From positions 1 through 64,000 of the forward strand of contig NZ_WKJK01000020.1 in NCBI RefSeq assembly GCF_009674535.1: DNA of 64,000 nt, written 5' to 3'. The stretch comes from Duganella guangzhouensis. Lineage in GTDB: Bacteria; Pseudomonadota; Gammaproteobacteria; Burkholderiales; Burkholderiaceae_D. Made by a program: the position numbers and the translations under genes. A model generated the notes under the pieces. The model was not told the origin of the DNA and made no database searches. It saw nothing but the letters and a program-made list of their open reading frames with translations. This document shows positions 15,991 to 24,525 of this stretch, piece by piece (the stretch's first letter is position 1; each line of letters opens with the position of its first letter).

Positions 15991-18453
15991 TTAGAAGGTG
16001 TAACGGGCGCGTGCATAGAAATATGCACCATTGACGCCGATCGGATTGATAAAGTTGTAGGGCAGGGCGCCGCCGTAGGTGGCATCGTTGGTTTCGCGCA
16101 CGCGGCTCGGGTAGCGGTCGAAGAGATTGTCCGCACCCAGTGCCAGCGTCAGCTGCTTGGTGAGCTTGTATTGCGCTTCCAGATCCACCGTCCACACGGC
16201 GGCAAAGCGCTGCGCGTGGACGCCGTCGATGACTTCGGCGTTTTCATCGTAGGAGAAGTCCATCAGCTTGCCGAAGCGGGTGGCGCGTGCCAGCAAGCTC
16301 CATTGCGCGGCCTGCCAGTCGGCGCTCAGCACCAGCTTGTTTTTGGGCGAGGCGTTGCGGATGCGGAACAGGCTTTCGTTGGTCAGCACCGTCAGCGACG
16401 AGTCGATTTTCTGCAGCGCGGCCGAGCTCTGGTGCACGCTGTCGATGCTGGTGTGGTTCAGATTGAGCGCGGCGTTCAGATCCAGCTTGCCGCCGGCGAA
16501 GCTGAGGTCGTGGTTCAGCACCGCGTCCAGGCCGGTGGTGGTGGTGTCCAGCAGATTGGCCAGGTAGGCCACCGACTGGATGTCGCTGCGGTCGATGCTG
16601 GCCAGGTAGGCGGTGACGGCGTCGCTTTGCAGGTCGCTGGTGCGGGTGATGCGGTCCTTGATCTTGATGCGGTAGCCGTCCAGCGTGAAGCTGGTGTTGC
16701 GCGCCGGCTTCCACGCCAGGCCCAGCGACAGGTTGGTGGATTTCTCCGGCTTCAGCGCCTGCGCGCCAAACGCCTGTGCCAGCGGATCGCTGGCCGGCAG
16801 CAGCGAGGCGGTTTGCAGGCCGGTGCCGTCGCTGTTGAAGTTGAGCGTGGAGAAGCGGAAGCCGGTCTGCACCAGCGCCGGCGCGCGGAAGCTGTTCGAC
16901 AGCGAGCCGCGCAGCAGGAAGTTGTCGCTGAACTTGTAGCGCGCCGACAGCTTGCCGGTGCTGGCGTTGCCGAAGTCGCTGTAATCCGAGTAGCGCGCGG
17001 CCACGCCCACCAGCAGTTGCTTGCTGAGGTCGCTTTCAAGGTCGACGTAGACCGAGCGCTGGTTGCGGCTGCCGTCAAACGTATCCTGCGGACGCAGGCC
17101 GGGACCGGCTTGCGCGCCCGGCGAGGCGTCGGTATAGGCGCCGGCGGCGTAAGAGGCGGCGTCGCCTGGCGAGCTGACGTAGGTCTCGTGGCTGTACTCG
17201 GCGCCCAGCGCCAGGTTGAGCGGCACGCCGATGTTCAGTTCGCGCGTGACGTCGGCGTTCAGCGCGTCCTGGCGGTAGTCGAAGGTGGCCAGGTGGAAGC
17301 TGGTCGGGCTGGCCGCGCCCAGCGAGGCGTTCAGCGAGTTGCTGACGTCGTAGCGGAAGATGTTGCCGCCGTGGCGGGCGCTGATGTCCCAGTTCCAGCC
17401 GTCGTTGGCGATACGCACGCCGGCCACCACGCTGACATCGCTGCTGTCGCCATGCGTGACCGGGCGGTAGCCATTCGGATAGATCGCTGCCACATTGGTC
17501 GGGTCGCCCGGATAGCGGAAGTAGGCGCTGCCATCCGACTTGCGCTGGTTGCCGGTGGCGAAGGAATACAGTTCAACGCTGTCGCTCAGCGGCAGCAGCG
17601 CGTTGTAGAAGGCGTAGCTGTTGTGCGATTGCGAGTCGCCGGATTTGAACACCACCTTGCCGTCCAGCGCCTGATCGGCTGGCGTGTAGTTCCACGAAGT
17701 CCAGCCGGCGTCGCTGAAGCCGGCGCGCTGGGTCGGGTTGCGGCTGCGGCTTTCGGCGCCAAAGCGCAGGAAGCCGGAATCGCCCAGCGGAATGCCGTAG
17801 TCGGCGTTGACGATCTTGGTCTGGCCGTCGGTCTTCTTCTCGTTGGTGGGTTTGAAGTCGGTGTGGTTGGCGCCGTAGCTGACCGAGGCCGAGCCACCAG
17901 TGCGCTGCTGCTTCAGCACGATGTTGATGACGCCGGCCACGGCATCGCTGCCATATTGGGCGCCGGCGCCGTCGCGCAGGATTTCGATGTGGTCGATGGC
18001 GCCGGGCGGAATCGCATTGATGTCGACCGGCACGGTGCCGGCGAAGCTGCTTTCCGTGTCCAGCACGGCGCTGGCGTGGCGGCGTTTGCCGTTGATCAGC
18101 ACCAGCACCTGGTCGGGCGCCAGGCCGCGCAGCTGGATGCCGCGCACCGAGTCGGAGGCGCCGCTGGATTCGATGCGGGCGAAGTTAATCGATGGCGACA
18201 GCGCCTGCAGGGCGGCGCCGACTTCACCGCTGGACAGCGCGTTCTCGACTTCACGCGCGCCAAAGCGGTCGATCGGCACGGCGGAGTCGAACACGGTGCG
18301 GTTGCGGGCGCGCGAGCCGACTACGGTGACCTGGTCGATGGCGGCGGCGTTGTCGCCGCTGTTGTCCTGGGTTTGCGCTTGAGCCGCCGGCAGCGCGGCC
18401 AGCAGGGCGCAGGCCAGGGAGCTGAGGCGCAGGGTGGGGCGAGTGTGAGGCAT
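15991..18453 (-). CDS. TonB-dependent outer-membrane receptor
   Basis: 820 residues. The signal peptide ends AALPAAQAQ. The plug domain includes VLVLINGKRRH, VDINAIPPGAIDHIEILRDGAGAQYGSDAVAGVINIVLK, and the barrel ends ARYTF. Plug wording of this kind is typical of the large Oxalobacteraceae/Xanthomonadaceae TonB receptor families whose substrates are rarely known. There is no N-terminal STN signalling domain. It is the first gene of an operon with the exported SAM hydrolase, and its ribosome-binding site is in an inverted repeat (18456-18500). The substrate is unknown; a nucleoside- or methionine-containing molecule is suggested only by its partner gene. Confidence 0.9.
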   Translation of the reverse strand: MPHTRPTLRLSSLACALLAALPAAQAQTQDNSGDNAAAIDQVTVVGSRARNRTVFDSAVPIDRFGAREVENALSSGEVGAALQALSPSINFARIESSGASDSVRGIQLRGLAPDQVLVLINGKRRHASAVLDTESSFAGTVPVDINAIPPGAIDHIEILRDGAGAQYGSDAVAGVINIVLKQQRTGGSASVSYGANHTDFKPTNEKKTDGQTKIVNADYGIPLGDSGFLRFGAESRSRNPTQRAGFSDAGWTSWNYTPADQALDGKVVFKSGDSQSHNSYAFYNALLPLSDSVELYSFATGNQRKSDGSAYFRYPGDPTNVAAIYPNGYRPVTHGDSSDVSVVAGVRIANDGWNWDISARHGGNIFRYDVSNSLNASLGAASPTSFHLATFDYRQDALNADVTRELNIGVPLNLALGAEYSHETYVSSPGDAASYAAGAYTDASPGAQAGPGLRPQDTFDGSRNQRSVYVDLESDLSKQLLVGVAARYSDYSDFGNASTGKLSARYKFSDNFLLRGSLSNSFRAPALVQTGFRFSTLNFNSDGTGLQTASLLPASDPLAQAFGAQALKPEKSTNLSLGLAWKPARNTSFTLDGYRIKIKDRITRTSDLQSDAVTAYLASIDRSDIQSVAYLANLLDTTTTGLDAVLNHDLSFAGGKLDLNAALNLNHTSIDSVHQSSAALQKIDSSLTVLTNESLFRIRNASPKNKLVLSADWQAAQWSLLARATRFGKLMDFSYDENAEVIDGVHAQRFAAVWTVDLEAQYKLTKQLTLALGADNLFDRYPSRVRETNDATYGGALPYNFINPIGVNGAYFYARARYTF

Positions 18454-18455
18454 GC

Positions 18456-18500
18456 GATTTCCTTGCTAGGTCAAACTACGATCTTACGAGCAAGGAAATC
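18456..18500 (-). promoter_or_regulatory. Shine-Dalgarno-sequestering hairpin upstream of the TonB receptor
   Basis: In the minus-strand transcript, GATTTCCTTGCT (18500-18489) pairs perfectly with AGCAAGGAAATC (18467-18456) across a 21-base loop. The 3' arm contains AAGGA, the only ribosome-binding site, 6 bases before the ATG at 18453. The structure could be a thermosensor, a ligand-responsive element or an sRNA target. It does not obviously match a SAM riboswitch class. Confidence 0.6.
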
Positions 18501-18544
18501 TAGTTCCTACGAACAATTGTGTATATGCTTATGCGAGAGCAACC

Positions 18545-20050
18545 TCAGTCTGGCAGGCGTTCGTTGATGGCCAGCGCCTGGTCGATGTTTTTGATCAGCA
18601 GATCGACGTAAAGCGGGTCCAGATGCTTGCCGGCCACCTCGCGCAGATACTCGGTGACGCGCTCGATCGGCCAGGCTTCCTTGTAGCAGCGCTTGTGCAT
18701 CAGCGCGTCGAACACATCGGCCACGGCGACGATGCGCGCGTACAGGTGGATCTCTTCGCCCTTCAGCCCCTGCGGGTAGCCGGTGCCGTCGTATTTTTCG
18801 TGGTGCTGGTGGGCGATCACCGCCGCCGCCTTCAGGATCGGACGCTGCGAGCCGTCCAGGATGGAGGCGCCGACGGTCGGGTGCTGCTTCATGATTTCCC
18901 ATTCGGCCGCATCCAGCTTGCCGGGTTTCAGCAGCACCGCGTCCGGGGTGGCGATCTTGCCGATGTCGTGCATAGGCGCGGCGTGGCCGAGCACCGCCAC
19001 TTCATCGTCCGGCAGGCCAGCTTCGCGCGCCAGCATATGGCATACCTCGGCCATGCGGCGCACGTGGTTGCCGGCTTCGTTGGAGCGCGATTCCACCACG
19101 TCGCCCAGGCGCAGGATCAGCTCGGCCTGGGTGTCGGTGATTTCCTGGTTCAGCAGGATGTTGTCGAAGGCGATGGCGACGCCGGAGCAGAATACTTCCA
19201 GCAGCTTGGTGTCGATCTCGGAGATTTCTTCCACGCCTTTCAGCACCAGCAGCGACGCTTTGCCGCTGGCGTTGGGGAAGTAGCCGATGTAGGTGTCGCC
19301 TTGCACGCGCGAGATCTGGTTGCTCTTGGCCTGGTCCAGCTGGGCCAGCACTTCGGCGGTCAGCAGGGTGCCGTCTTCGTCGCCGATCTGGGCCAGGATT
19401 TCGTAATCGTTCTGACCGCTGATAGCGGTAGCACCACGCAGACGCAGCAGCATGCTGTGTTCCAGACGCAGCAGCGCCACCACCTGTTGCAGCAGGCCGT
19501 TGGCGAAGTCTTTCAGATTGCGCTGGCGGAAAATGTGGGCGGAGGCGGAAATCACGCGCTCCAGCCCTTCGCGGTAATTGCTCTGGGCGCGGTGGGCTTC
19601 CTCCACCTTCATGATGTCGCGATAGGCGCGCAACGCGGCAAAGGTGGTGGTGAATAGCTTGGTGCGGTCGAGCTCGGTCTTTTCCTTGTAATCGTTGATG
19701 TCGTAATTGACGATCACACGTTCTTCAGGCGCCTGGCCGGGTTGGCCGGTGCGCAGCACGATGCGGGTGAACTGGTTGTTGAGGTCTTCGCGCATCCAGC
19801 GCGCCACTTCCAGGCCACTGTCTTCCTTTTCCATCACCACGTCCAGGAACACCAGCGCGATGTCGGTCTCGCGCGCCAGCACTTCCTTGGCCTCGGCGCC
19901 GCTGTAGGCGTGCACAAAGCTGAGCGCGCGGCCATCGAGGCGGAAACGGCTCAGTGTCAGTTTGGTGATGTCGTGGATGTCCGGCTCATCGTCGACCAAC
20001 AGGACTTTCCACGGTGCTAACTTGGGCGCAGCAGAAGACAAGAATGACAT
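18545..20050 (-). CDS. Response regulator with REC-DUF3369-HD-GYP domains
   Basis: 501 residues from the ATG at 20050. The receiver domain (about 14-150) has the acidic pair D20/D21 and phospho-acceptor D70 (VFLDVVM). A GAF-like DUF3369 region follows (about 165-320). The C-terminal HD-GYP domain shows MHDIGK, HHEKYDGTGYPQG and VADVFDALMHKR, with both HD and GYP intact, so it should hydrolyse c-di-GMP. No kinase is adjacent. With the GGDEF protein at 5091 it is one of two c-di-GMP enzymes in the window. The stop is 91 bases from the TonB receptor start on the same strand. Confidence 0.92.
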   Translation of the reverse strand: MSFLSSAAPKLAPWKVLLVDDEPDIHDITKLTLSRFRLDGRALSFVHAYSGAEAKEVLARETDIALVFLDVVMEKEDSGLEVARWMREDLNNQFTRIVLRTGQPGQAPEERVIVNYDINDYKEKTELDRTKLFTTTFAALRAYRDIMKVEEAHRAQSNYREGLERVISASAHIFRQRNLKDFANGLLQQVVALLRLEHSMLLRLRGATAISGQNDYEILAQIGDEDGTLLTAEVLAQLDQAKSNQISRVQGDTYIGYFPNASGKASLLVLKGVEEISEIDTKLLEVFCSGVAIAFDNILLNQEITDTQAELILRLGDVVESRSNEAGNHVRRMAEVCHMLAREAGLPDDEVAVLGHAAPMHDIGKIATPDAVLLKPGKLDAAEWEIMKQHPTVGASILDGSQRPILKAAAVIAHQHHEKYDGTGYPQGLKGEEIHLYARIVAVADVFDALMHKRCYKEAWPIERVTEYLREVAGKHLDPLYVDLLIKNIDQALAINERLPD

Positions 20051-20310
20051 ATGAACAATTTCCGCAGTTATTTCAGCAAGATGACACTCGATTGTAGTCT
20101 TACCTACAGCCATTAACAACAGGCAATAAATATTCCTGCTGCTACGCACAACACTCGGCTGCAAAGATTGTACGACGCGATATTTTGCGACGGCGCAGCG
20201 TTAGTCTTCAGTAACGCTTATGTGCACGCTCAACAATACTTCGTTTTTGGCAATATTGCTATCACTAAACTAAATTTGTTGCAGATTTTGCGCCGGATGT
20301 GACAGATCGC

Positions 20311-20829
20311 TTAGCTGGTGAACTGAATCTTGCGTTTGCTTTCGGGCGGTTGCAGCACGTGGTCGAGCGGCAGCACATTGGTTTGTTTGATGCGGCGGAG
20401 GGTGATGGTGGATTTGACGTTGGCCACGCCCTGGATGCTGAGGATGTGGCGCGTCATGAAATCCGACAGCGCGCGCAGGTCGGCAGCGACGATGCGCAGC
20501 AGGTAGTCGGCGCTGCCGGCCAGGGTGTAGCACTCCAGCACCTGCGGCAGCCGGGCGATCTCCTGCTCGAACTGGCCGCCGGCGGCGGCGTGGTGGTGCA
20601 CCAGCGAGACTTCGGTAAAGGCCATCACATCCAGCCCGATGGCGGAAGGATCGATCAGCGCGCAGTAGCGGTCGATCACGCCGGCTTCCTGCAGGCGCAA
20701 AATGCGGCGGCTGACCTGCGAGGCCGATAGGTGGATTTTGTCGCCCAGCCCCTGGTTGGTAGCCTGCCCATCCAGCTGCAACTCCTTCAACAGCTGCAAA
20801 TCAAAGCGATCCACGGTGATTGCCGACAC
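20311..20829 (-). CDS. Lrp/AsnC-family transcriptional regulator of aromatic amino acid catabolism
   Basis: 172 residues. An N-terminal winged helix-turn-helix (DRFDLQLLKELQLDG, LSASQVSRRILRLQEAGVI) is followed by a RAM/AsnC ligand-binding domain (EIARLPQVLECYTLAGSADYLLRI). The GTG start at 20829 is preferred because GGAGAAG lies upstream; the upstream in-frame extension has no family similarity. It is divergent from tyrB-phhB-phhA-hpd, with a palindrome between them, so it most likely controls that operon in response to tyrosine or phenylalanine (inference). Confidence 0.88.
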   Translation of the reverse strand: MSAITVDRFDLQLLKELQLDGQATNQGLGDKIHLSASQVSRRILRLQEAGVIDRYCALIDPSAIGLDVMAFTEVSLVHHHAAAGGQFEQEIARLPQVLECYTLAGSADYLLRIVAADLRALSDFMTRHILSIQGVANVKSTITLRRIKQTNVLPLDHVLQPPESKRKIQFTS

Positions 20830-20853
20830 AATTCTTCTCCAATTAGCGAAACC

Positions 20854-20870
20854 ATGCACAAAATGTGCAT
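20854..20870. promoter_or_regulatory. Palindromic operator between the Lrp-type regulator and tyrB
   Basis: ATGCACA, AAA, TGTGCAT is a perfect 7-bp inverted repeat. It directly abuts an AT-rich stretch (AATTATATAAAA) that could be the -10 region of tyrB. Its position 25 bases from the regulator start fits an Lrp/AsnC binding site acting on both divergent promoters. Confidence 0.6.
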
Positions 20871-20962
20871 CAATTATATAAAACGTGGAGTATTTCGGGC
20901 GCTTTAATCGTGGCGTCACAGCTAAGCTTTCTGCACCTTTCAACCGCCGCAGAAGGACGCCG

Positions 20963-22135
20963 ATGTTCCAGCATGTAGCCCTGTTTCGGGGTGACCCGAT
21001 CCTGTCACTGAACGCCCAATTTGCCGAGGATACGCACCCGCGCAAAGTCAATCTGAGCATCGGCGTCTACCTCGATGACAACCGGCAGTTGCCGATGATG
21101 GCGTCGGTGGCGGCGGCCAAGGCCCAACTGCAGCAGGCATCGCATCCCTACCTGCCGATGGAGGGATTGCAGGACTACCGCGCGCAGGCGCGCGCGCTGC
21201 TGTTCGGCGCGTCCGATGCCAGCCGCATCGCCACCATCCAGACCGTGGGAGGCTCGGGCGCGCTGCGCATCGGCGCCGACTTCCTGGCCGACTGGTTCCC
21301 GCAGGCGCGCGTCTGGCTTAGCCGCCCGACCTGGGACAACCACTGGGGGATCTTCAGCGGCGCCGGTTTCCCGGTCAGCGACTATCCGTATTACGACCCG
21401 CAGACCAAGGGTGTCGACTTCAACGCCATGTGCGACGCGCTGAACGCGCTGCCCGCCGGCGACGTGGTGGTGCTGCACGGCTGCTGCCACAATCCGACCG
21501 GCGCTGACCTCAGCGATGAGCAGTGGCGCGCGCTGGCGGATCTGTTCAGCCAGCGCGGCCTGATTCCCTTCTTCGACATGGCTTACCAGGGCTTTGGGCG
21601 CGGCATCTATGGCGATTCGTTCGTGGTGCGCCACTTCCACGATCTGGGTATTCCGCTGCTGGTGGCCAGCTCCTTCTCCAAGAATTTCGCGCTGTACGGC
21701 GAGCGTTGCGGCGCCTTGCAGGTGGCCTGTCCCGACGCGCGCCAGGCCGCCACGGTGCTGAGCCAATTGCAGCTGACCGTGCGTCGCAACTATTCCAGTC
21801 CACCGACCTTCGGCAGCCGCATTGTCGCCTCCGTGCTGGGCGACGCGGCGCTGCGCGCGCAGTGGGAGCAGGAGCTGACGCAGATGCGCAACCGCATGCG
21901 CACCATGCGCGAATTGCTGCATCAGGAGTTGAATACGCTTGCGCCGCAGCGCGACTGGGACTATCTATTAAAGCAGCAGGGCATGTTCAGCTTTACCGGG
22001 CTGAGTGCCGAGCAGGTGGCAACGCTGCGCCAGCAGCATGGCGTCTATCTGATCGAAACGGGGCGCCTGTGTGTGGCCGCCCTGACCAAGGATGTGCTGC
22101 CGTATGTGGCACAAGCTATCGCAGCGCTATCGTAA
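20963..22135 (+). CDS. tyrB: Aromatic amino acid aminotransferase
   Basis: 390 residues, a class I PLP aminotransferase. It converts tyrosine (and phenylalanine or aspartate) to the 2-oxo acid, here probably giving 4-hydroxyphenylpyruvate. Motifs are [46 protein letters not shown] and the PLP-lysine K240 in [16 protein letters not shown]. The ATG at 20963 has AGAAGGA upstream. It is the first gene of tyrB-phhB-phhA-hpd. PhhA makes tyrosine, TyrB deaminates it and Hpd makes homogentisate. Confidence 0.92.
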   Translation: MFQHVALFRGDPILSLNAQFAEDTHPRKVNLSIGVYLDDNRQLPMMASVAAAKAQLQQASHPYLPMEGLQDYRAQARALLFGASDASRIATIQTVGGSGALRIGADFLADWFPQARVWLSRPTWDNHWGIFSGAGFPVSDYPYYDPQTKGVDFNAMCDALNALPAGDVVVLHGCCHNPTGADLSDEQWRALADLFSQRGLIPFFDMAYQGFGRGIYGDSFVVRHFHDLGIPLLVASSFSKNFALYGERCGALQVACPDARQAATVLSQLQLTVRRNYSSPPTFGSRIVASVLGDAALRAQWEQELTQMRNRMRTMRELLHQELNTLAPQRDWDYLLKQQGMFSFTGLSAEQVATLRQQHGVYLIETGRLCVAALTKDVLPYVAQAIAALS

Positions 22136-22166
22136 TCGTATCGTAACCCTAACGCAGGTGATCATC

Positions 22167-22469
22167 ATGGAAAAACTCAATCCCACCGTTGTACAGCAAT
22201 CACTGGCCACCGTGCCGGGTTGGAATCTGGATGCGCAGGGTCTGGCCATCCACCGCCAGTTTGTGTTTGCCGATTTCGTTCAGGCTTTCGCTTTCATGAC
22301 CGAAGTGGCGCTGGCGGCGGAAAAACACAACCACCATCCGGAATGGTCGAATGTGTACAACAAGGTCAGCGTCACCTTCACCACGCATGACGCCAGCGGC
22401 CTGACGCTGCGCGATTTTGTGCTGGCTGAAGCGGCCAACCAAGCCTTCCGTCGCTATCAGCAGGCGTAA
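22167..22469 (+). CDS. phhB: Pterin-4a-carbinolamine dehydratase
   Basis: 100 residues. It regenerates the tetrahydrobiopterin-type cofactor after the phenylalanine hydroxylase reaction. The signature [16 protein letters not shown] carries the conserved catalytic histidines, and the C-terminal [13 protein letters not shown] helix is typical. It starts at ATG 22167, 31 bases after tyrB, and its stop codon is immediately followed by the phhA ATG. Confidence 0.94.
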   Translation: MEKLNPTVVQQSLATVPGWNLDAQGLAIHRQFVFADFVQAFAFMTEVALAAEKHNHHPEWSNVYNKVSVTFTTHDASGLTLRDFVLAEAANQAFRRYQQA

Positions 22470-23318
22470 ATGCGTAATCACGACTGGACCATAGACCAAA
22501 ACTGGCAGGCTTACACGCCGGAGCAGCACCAGGTCTGGAAGACGCTCTACGAGCGCCAGACCAAGCTGCTGCCGGGCCGCGCCTGCGATGAATTCGTGGC
22601 CGGCATGCGCGAGCTGCCGATCGCCGCCGACCGCATCCCCAACTTTGAAGAGCTGAGCGAGGTGCTGATGCGCCACACCGGCTGGCAGGTGGTGGCGGTG
22701 CCCGGCTTGGTGCCGGATGAGGTGTTCTTCGAGCACCTGGCCAACCGCCGCTTCCCGTCCGGGCAGTTCATCCGTGGCGCGCATCAGCTGGATTATTTGC
22801 AGGAGCCGGATGTGTTCCACGATGTTTTCGGCCACGTGCCACTGCTGATGCATCCGGTGATTGCCGATTACATCCAGGCTTACGGCGCCGGCGGCATGCG
22901 CGCCAAGGAGCTGGGCGTGCTCGATCTGCTGGCGCGTGTGTACTGGTACACGGTGGAATTCGGCCTGGTCGAACAGCGCGATGGCTTGCGCCTGTATGGC
23001 GCCGGCATCGTGTCTTCTTACACCGAATCGATTTTTGCGCTCGACGACAGCTCACCCAACCGCGTCCGCTTCGATCTGGAACGCGTGATGCGCACGCGCT
23101 ACCGCATCGACGATTTCCAGGAAACCTATTTCGTCATCCGCAATCTGGAAGAACTTTTAAGCCTGGCACACACCGACTTTGCCCCGCTGTACGACCGCGT
23201 GCAGGGACAGTCCGAACTGGAGCCCGGCATGATTCTGCCGCAGGACAGCGTGCTGTCGCGCGGCACCTCTCACTACCACCACCCAACTCTAAGGAAAAAT
23301 AATGGCAGACTTGTTTGA
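22470..23318 (+). CDS. phhA: Phenylalanine 4-monooxygenase
   Basis: 282 residues, the usual size of the bacterial monomeric enzyme. It hydroxylates phenylalanine to tyrosine with O2, non-haem iron and a pterin. The iron ligands are visible as H117 and H122 in [12 protein letters not shown] and E163 in [20 protein letters not shown] and [11 protein letters not shown] are further family motifs. No regulatory ACT domain is present, as expected for bacteria. It begins at the phhB stop and overlaps hpd by 17 bases. Confidence 0.96.
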   Translation: MRNHDWTIDQNWQAYTPEQHQVWKTLYERQTKLLPGRACDEFVAGMRELPIAADRIPNFEELSEVLMRHTGWQVVAVPGLVPDEVFFEHLANRRFPSGQFIRGAHQLDYLQEPDVFHDVFGHVPLLMHPVIADYIQAYGAGGMRAKELGVLDLLARVYWYTVEFGLVEQRDGLRLYGAGIVSSYTESIFALDDSSPNRVRFDLERVMRTRYRIDDFQETYFVIRNLEELLSLAHTDFAPLYDRVQGQSELEPGMILPQDSVLSRGTSHYHHPTLRKNNGRLV

Positions 23319-24375
23319 GAACCCAATGGGCCTGATGGGCTTTGAATTCGTCGAATTCGCGTCGCCGACGCCGGGCGTGCTGGAGCCGGTTTTCGAAAAG
23401 CTGGGCTTCACCAAGGTGGCCAAGCACCGCTCCAAGGACGTGACCCTGTACCGCCAAGGCGGCATCAACTTCATCATCAACAGTGAGCCGCGCAGCAATG
23501 CCGCGCACTTCGCGGCCGAACACGGCGCCGCCGCTTGCGGCATGGCGTTCCGCGTCAAGGATTCGCACCAGGCTTACGCGCGCGCGCTGGAGCTGGGCGC
23601 ACAGGCGGTGGAGATTCCAACCGGCCCGATGGAACTGCGTCTGCCGGCCATCAAAGGCATCGGCGGCGCGCCGCTGTACCTGATCGACCGCTTTGAAGAT
23701 GGTCAGTCGATCTACGATATCGACTTCGAATTCATCGACGGCGTGGACCGCCATCCGGTCGGCCACGGCCTGAAGATCATCGACCACCTGACCCACAATG
23801 TCTATCGTGGCCGCATGAGCTACTGGGCCGGCTTCTACGAGCGCTTGTTCAACTTCAAGGAAATCCGCTACTTCGACATCAAGGGCGAATACACCGGCCT
23901 GACCTCGCGCGCGATGACCGCGCCGGACGGCATGATCCGCATTCCGCTGAACGAAGAGAGCAAGGCGGGCGGCGGCCAGATCGAAGAGTTCCTGTTGCAG
24001 TTCAATGGCGAAGGCATCCAGCACATCGCCATGCTGACCGATGACCTGATCACCACCATCGACGCGCTGCGCGAAGCCGGTGTGCCGCTGATGACCGCAC
24101 CACCAGCGACCTACTATGAGATGCTGGAAAGCCGACTGCCAGGCCACGGCGAAGATGTGGCGCAGCTGCAGGCGCGCGGCCTGCTGATGGACGGCAGCAC
24201 CGAAGGCGGCAAGCCACGCCTGCTGCTGCAGATCTTCTCGGAGACCCAGCTGGGTCCAGTGTTCTTTGAATTCATCCAGCGCAAAGGCGATGACGGCTTT
24301 GGCGAAGGTAACTTCAAGGCGCTGTTCGAATCGATCGAGCGTGACCAGCTGAAGCGCGGCGTCATTAACGCCTGA
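23302..24375 (+). CDS. hpd: 4-hydroxyphenylpyruvate dioxygenase
   Basis: 357 residues. It converts 4-hydroxyphenylpyruvate to homogentisate. Two vicinal-oxygen-chelate domains are present. The iron ligands fall in IDHLTHNV and GIQHIAM, and the glutamate is in [23 protein letters not shown], the diagnostic C-terminal block. AAGGAAAAATA precedes the ATG inside the phhA 3' end. Homogentisate dioxygenase and the later steps are not in the window. Confidence 0.96.
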   Translation: MADLFENPMGLMGFEFVEFASPTPGVLEPVFEKLGFTKVAKHRSKDVTLYRQGGINFIINSEPRSNAAHFAAEHGAAACGMAFRVKDSHQAYARALELGAQAVEIPTGPMELRLPAIKGIGGAPLYLIDRFEDGQSIYDIDFEFIDGVDRHPVGHGLKIIDHLTHNVYRGRMSYWAGFYERLFNFKEIRYFDIKGEYTGLTSRAMTAPDGMIRIPLNEESKAGGGQIEEFLLQFNGEGIQHIAMLTDDLITTIDALREAGVPLMTAPPATYYEMLESRLPGHGEDVAQLQARGLLMDGSTEGGKPRLLLQIFSETQLGPVFFEFIQRKGDDGFGEGNFKALFESIERDQLKRGVINA

Positions 24376-24394
24376 ACGCCACCGCAATATGCCA

Positions 24395-24425
24395 AGCCAG
24401 CAGGGGTGACCTTGCTGGCTTTTTG
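24395..24425 (+). terminator. Rho-independent terminator of the tyrB-hpd operon
   Basis: AGCCAGCA pairs with TGCTGGCT around an 11-base loop, followed by TTTTT. Confidence 0.75.
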
Positions 24426-24525
24426 CATTCTGGCCACACCATCCATTGGCTGCAACAAAAAGTTTAAAGCCTGAACATTTTGTTGTTTATAATGGCTCAT
24501 CATATGTACATCAATGGAAGGTGGC

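Noticed and set aside
18454-18544. Known SAM riboswitch class in the leader of the receptor/SAM-hydrolase operon
   Set aside because: Only a simple hairpin over the ribosome-binding site is seen; I could not place the conserved pseudoknot core of SAM-II or SAM-V.
15223-18567. Very long plus-strand open frame antisense to the TonB receptor and SAM hydrolase
   Set aside because: Composition is Ala/Gly/Val/Arg/Gln-rich without motifs, and it is the GC3-driven shadow of two well-supported minus-strand genes with signal peptides and family motifs.
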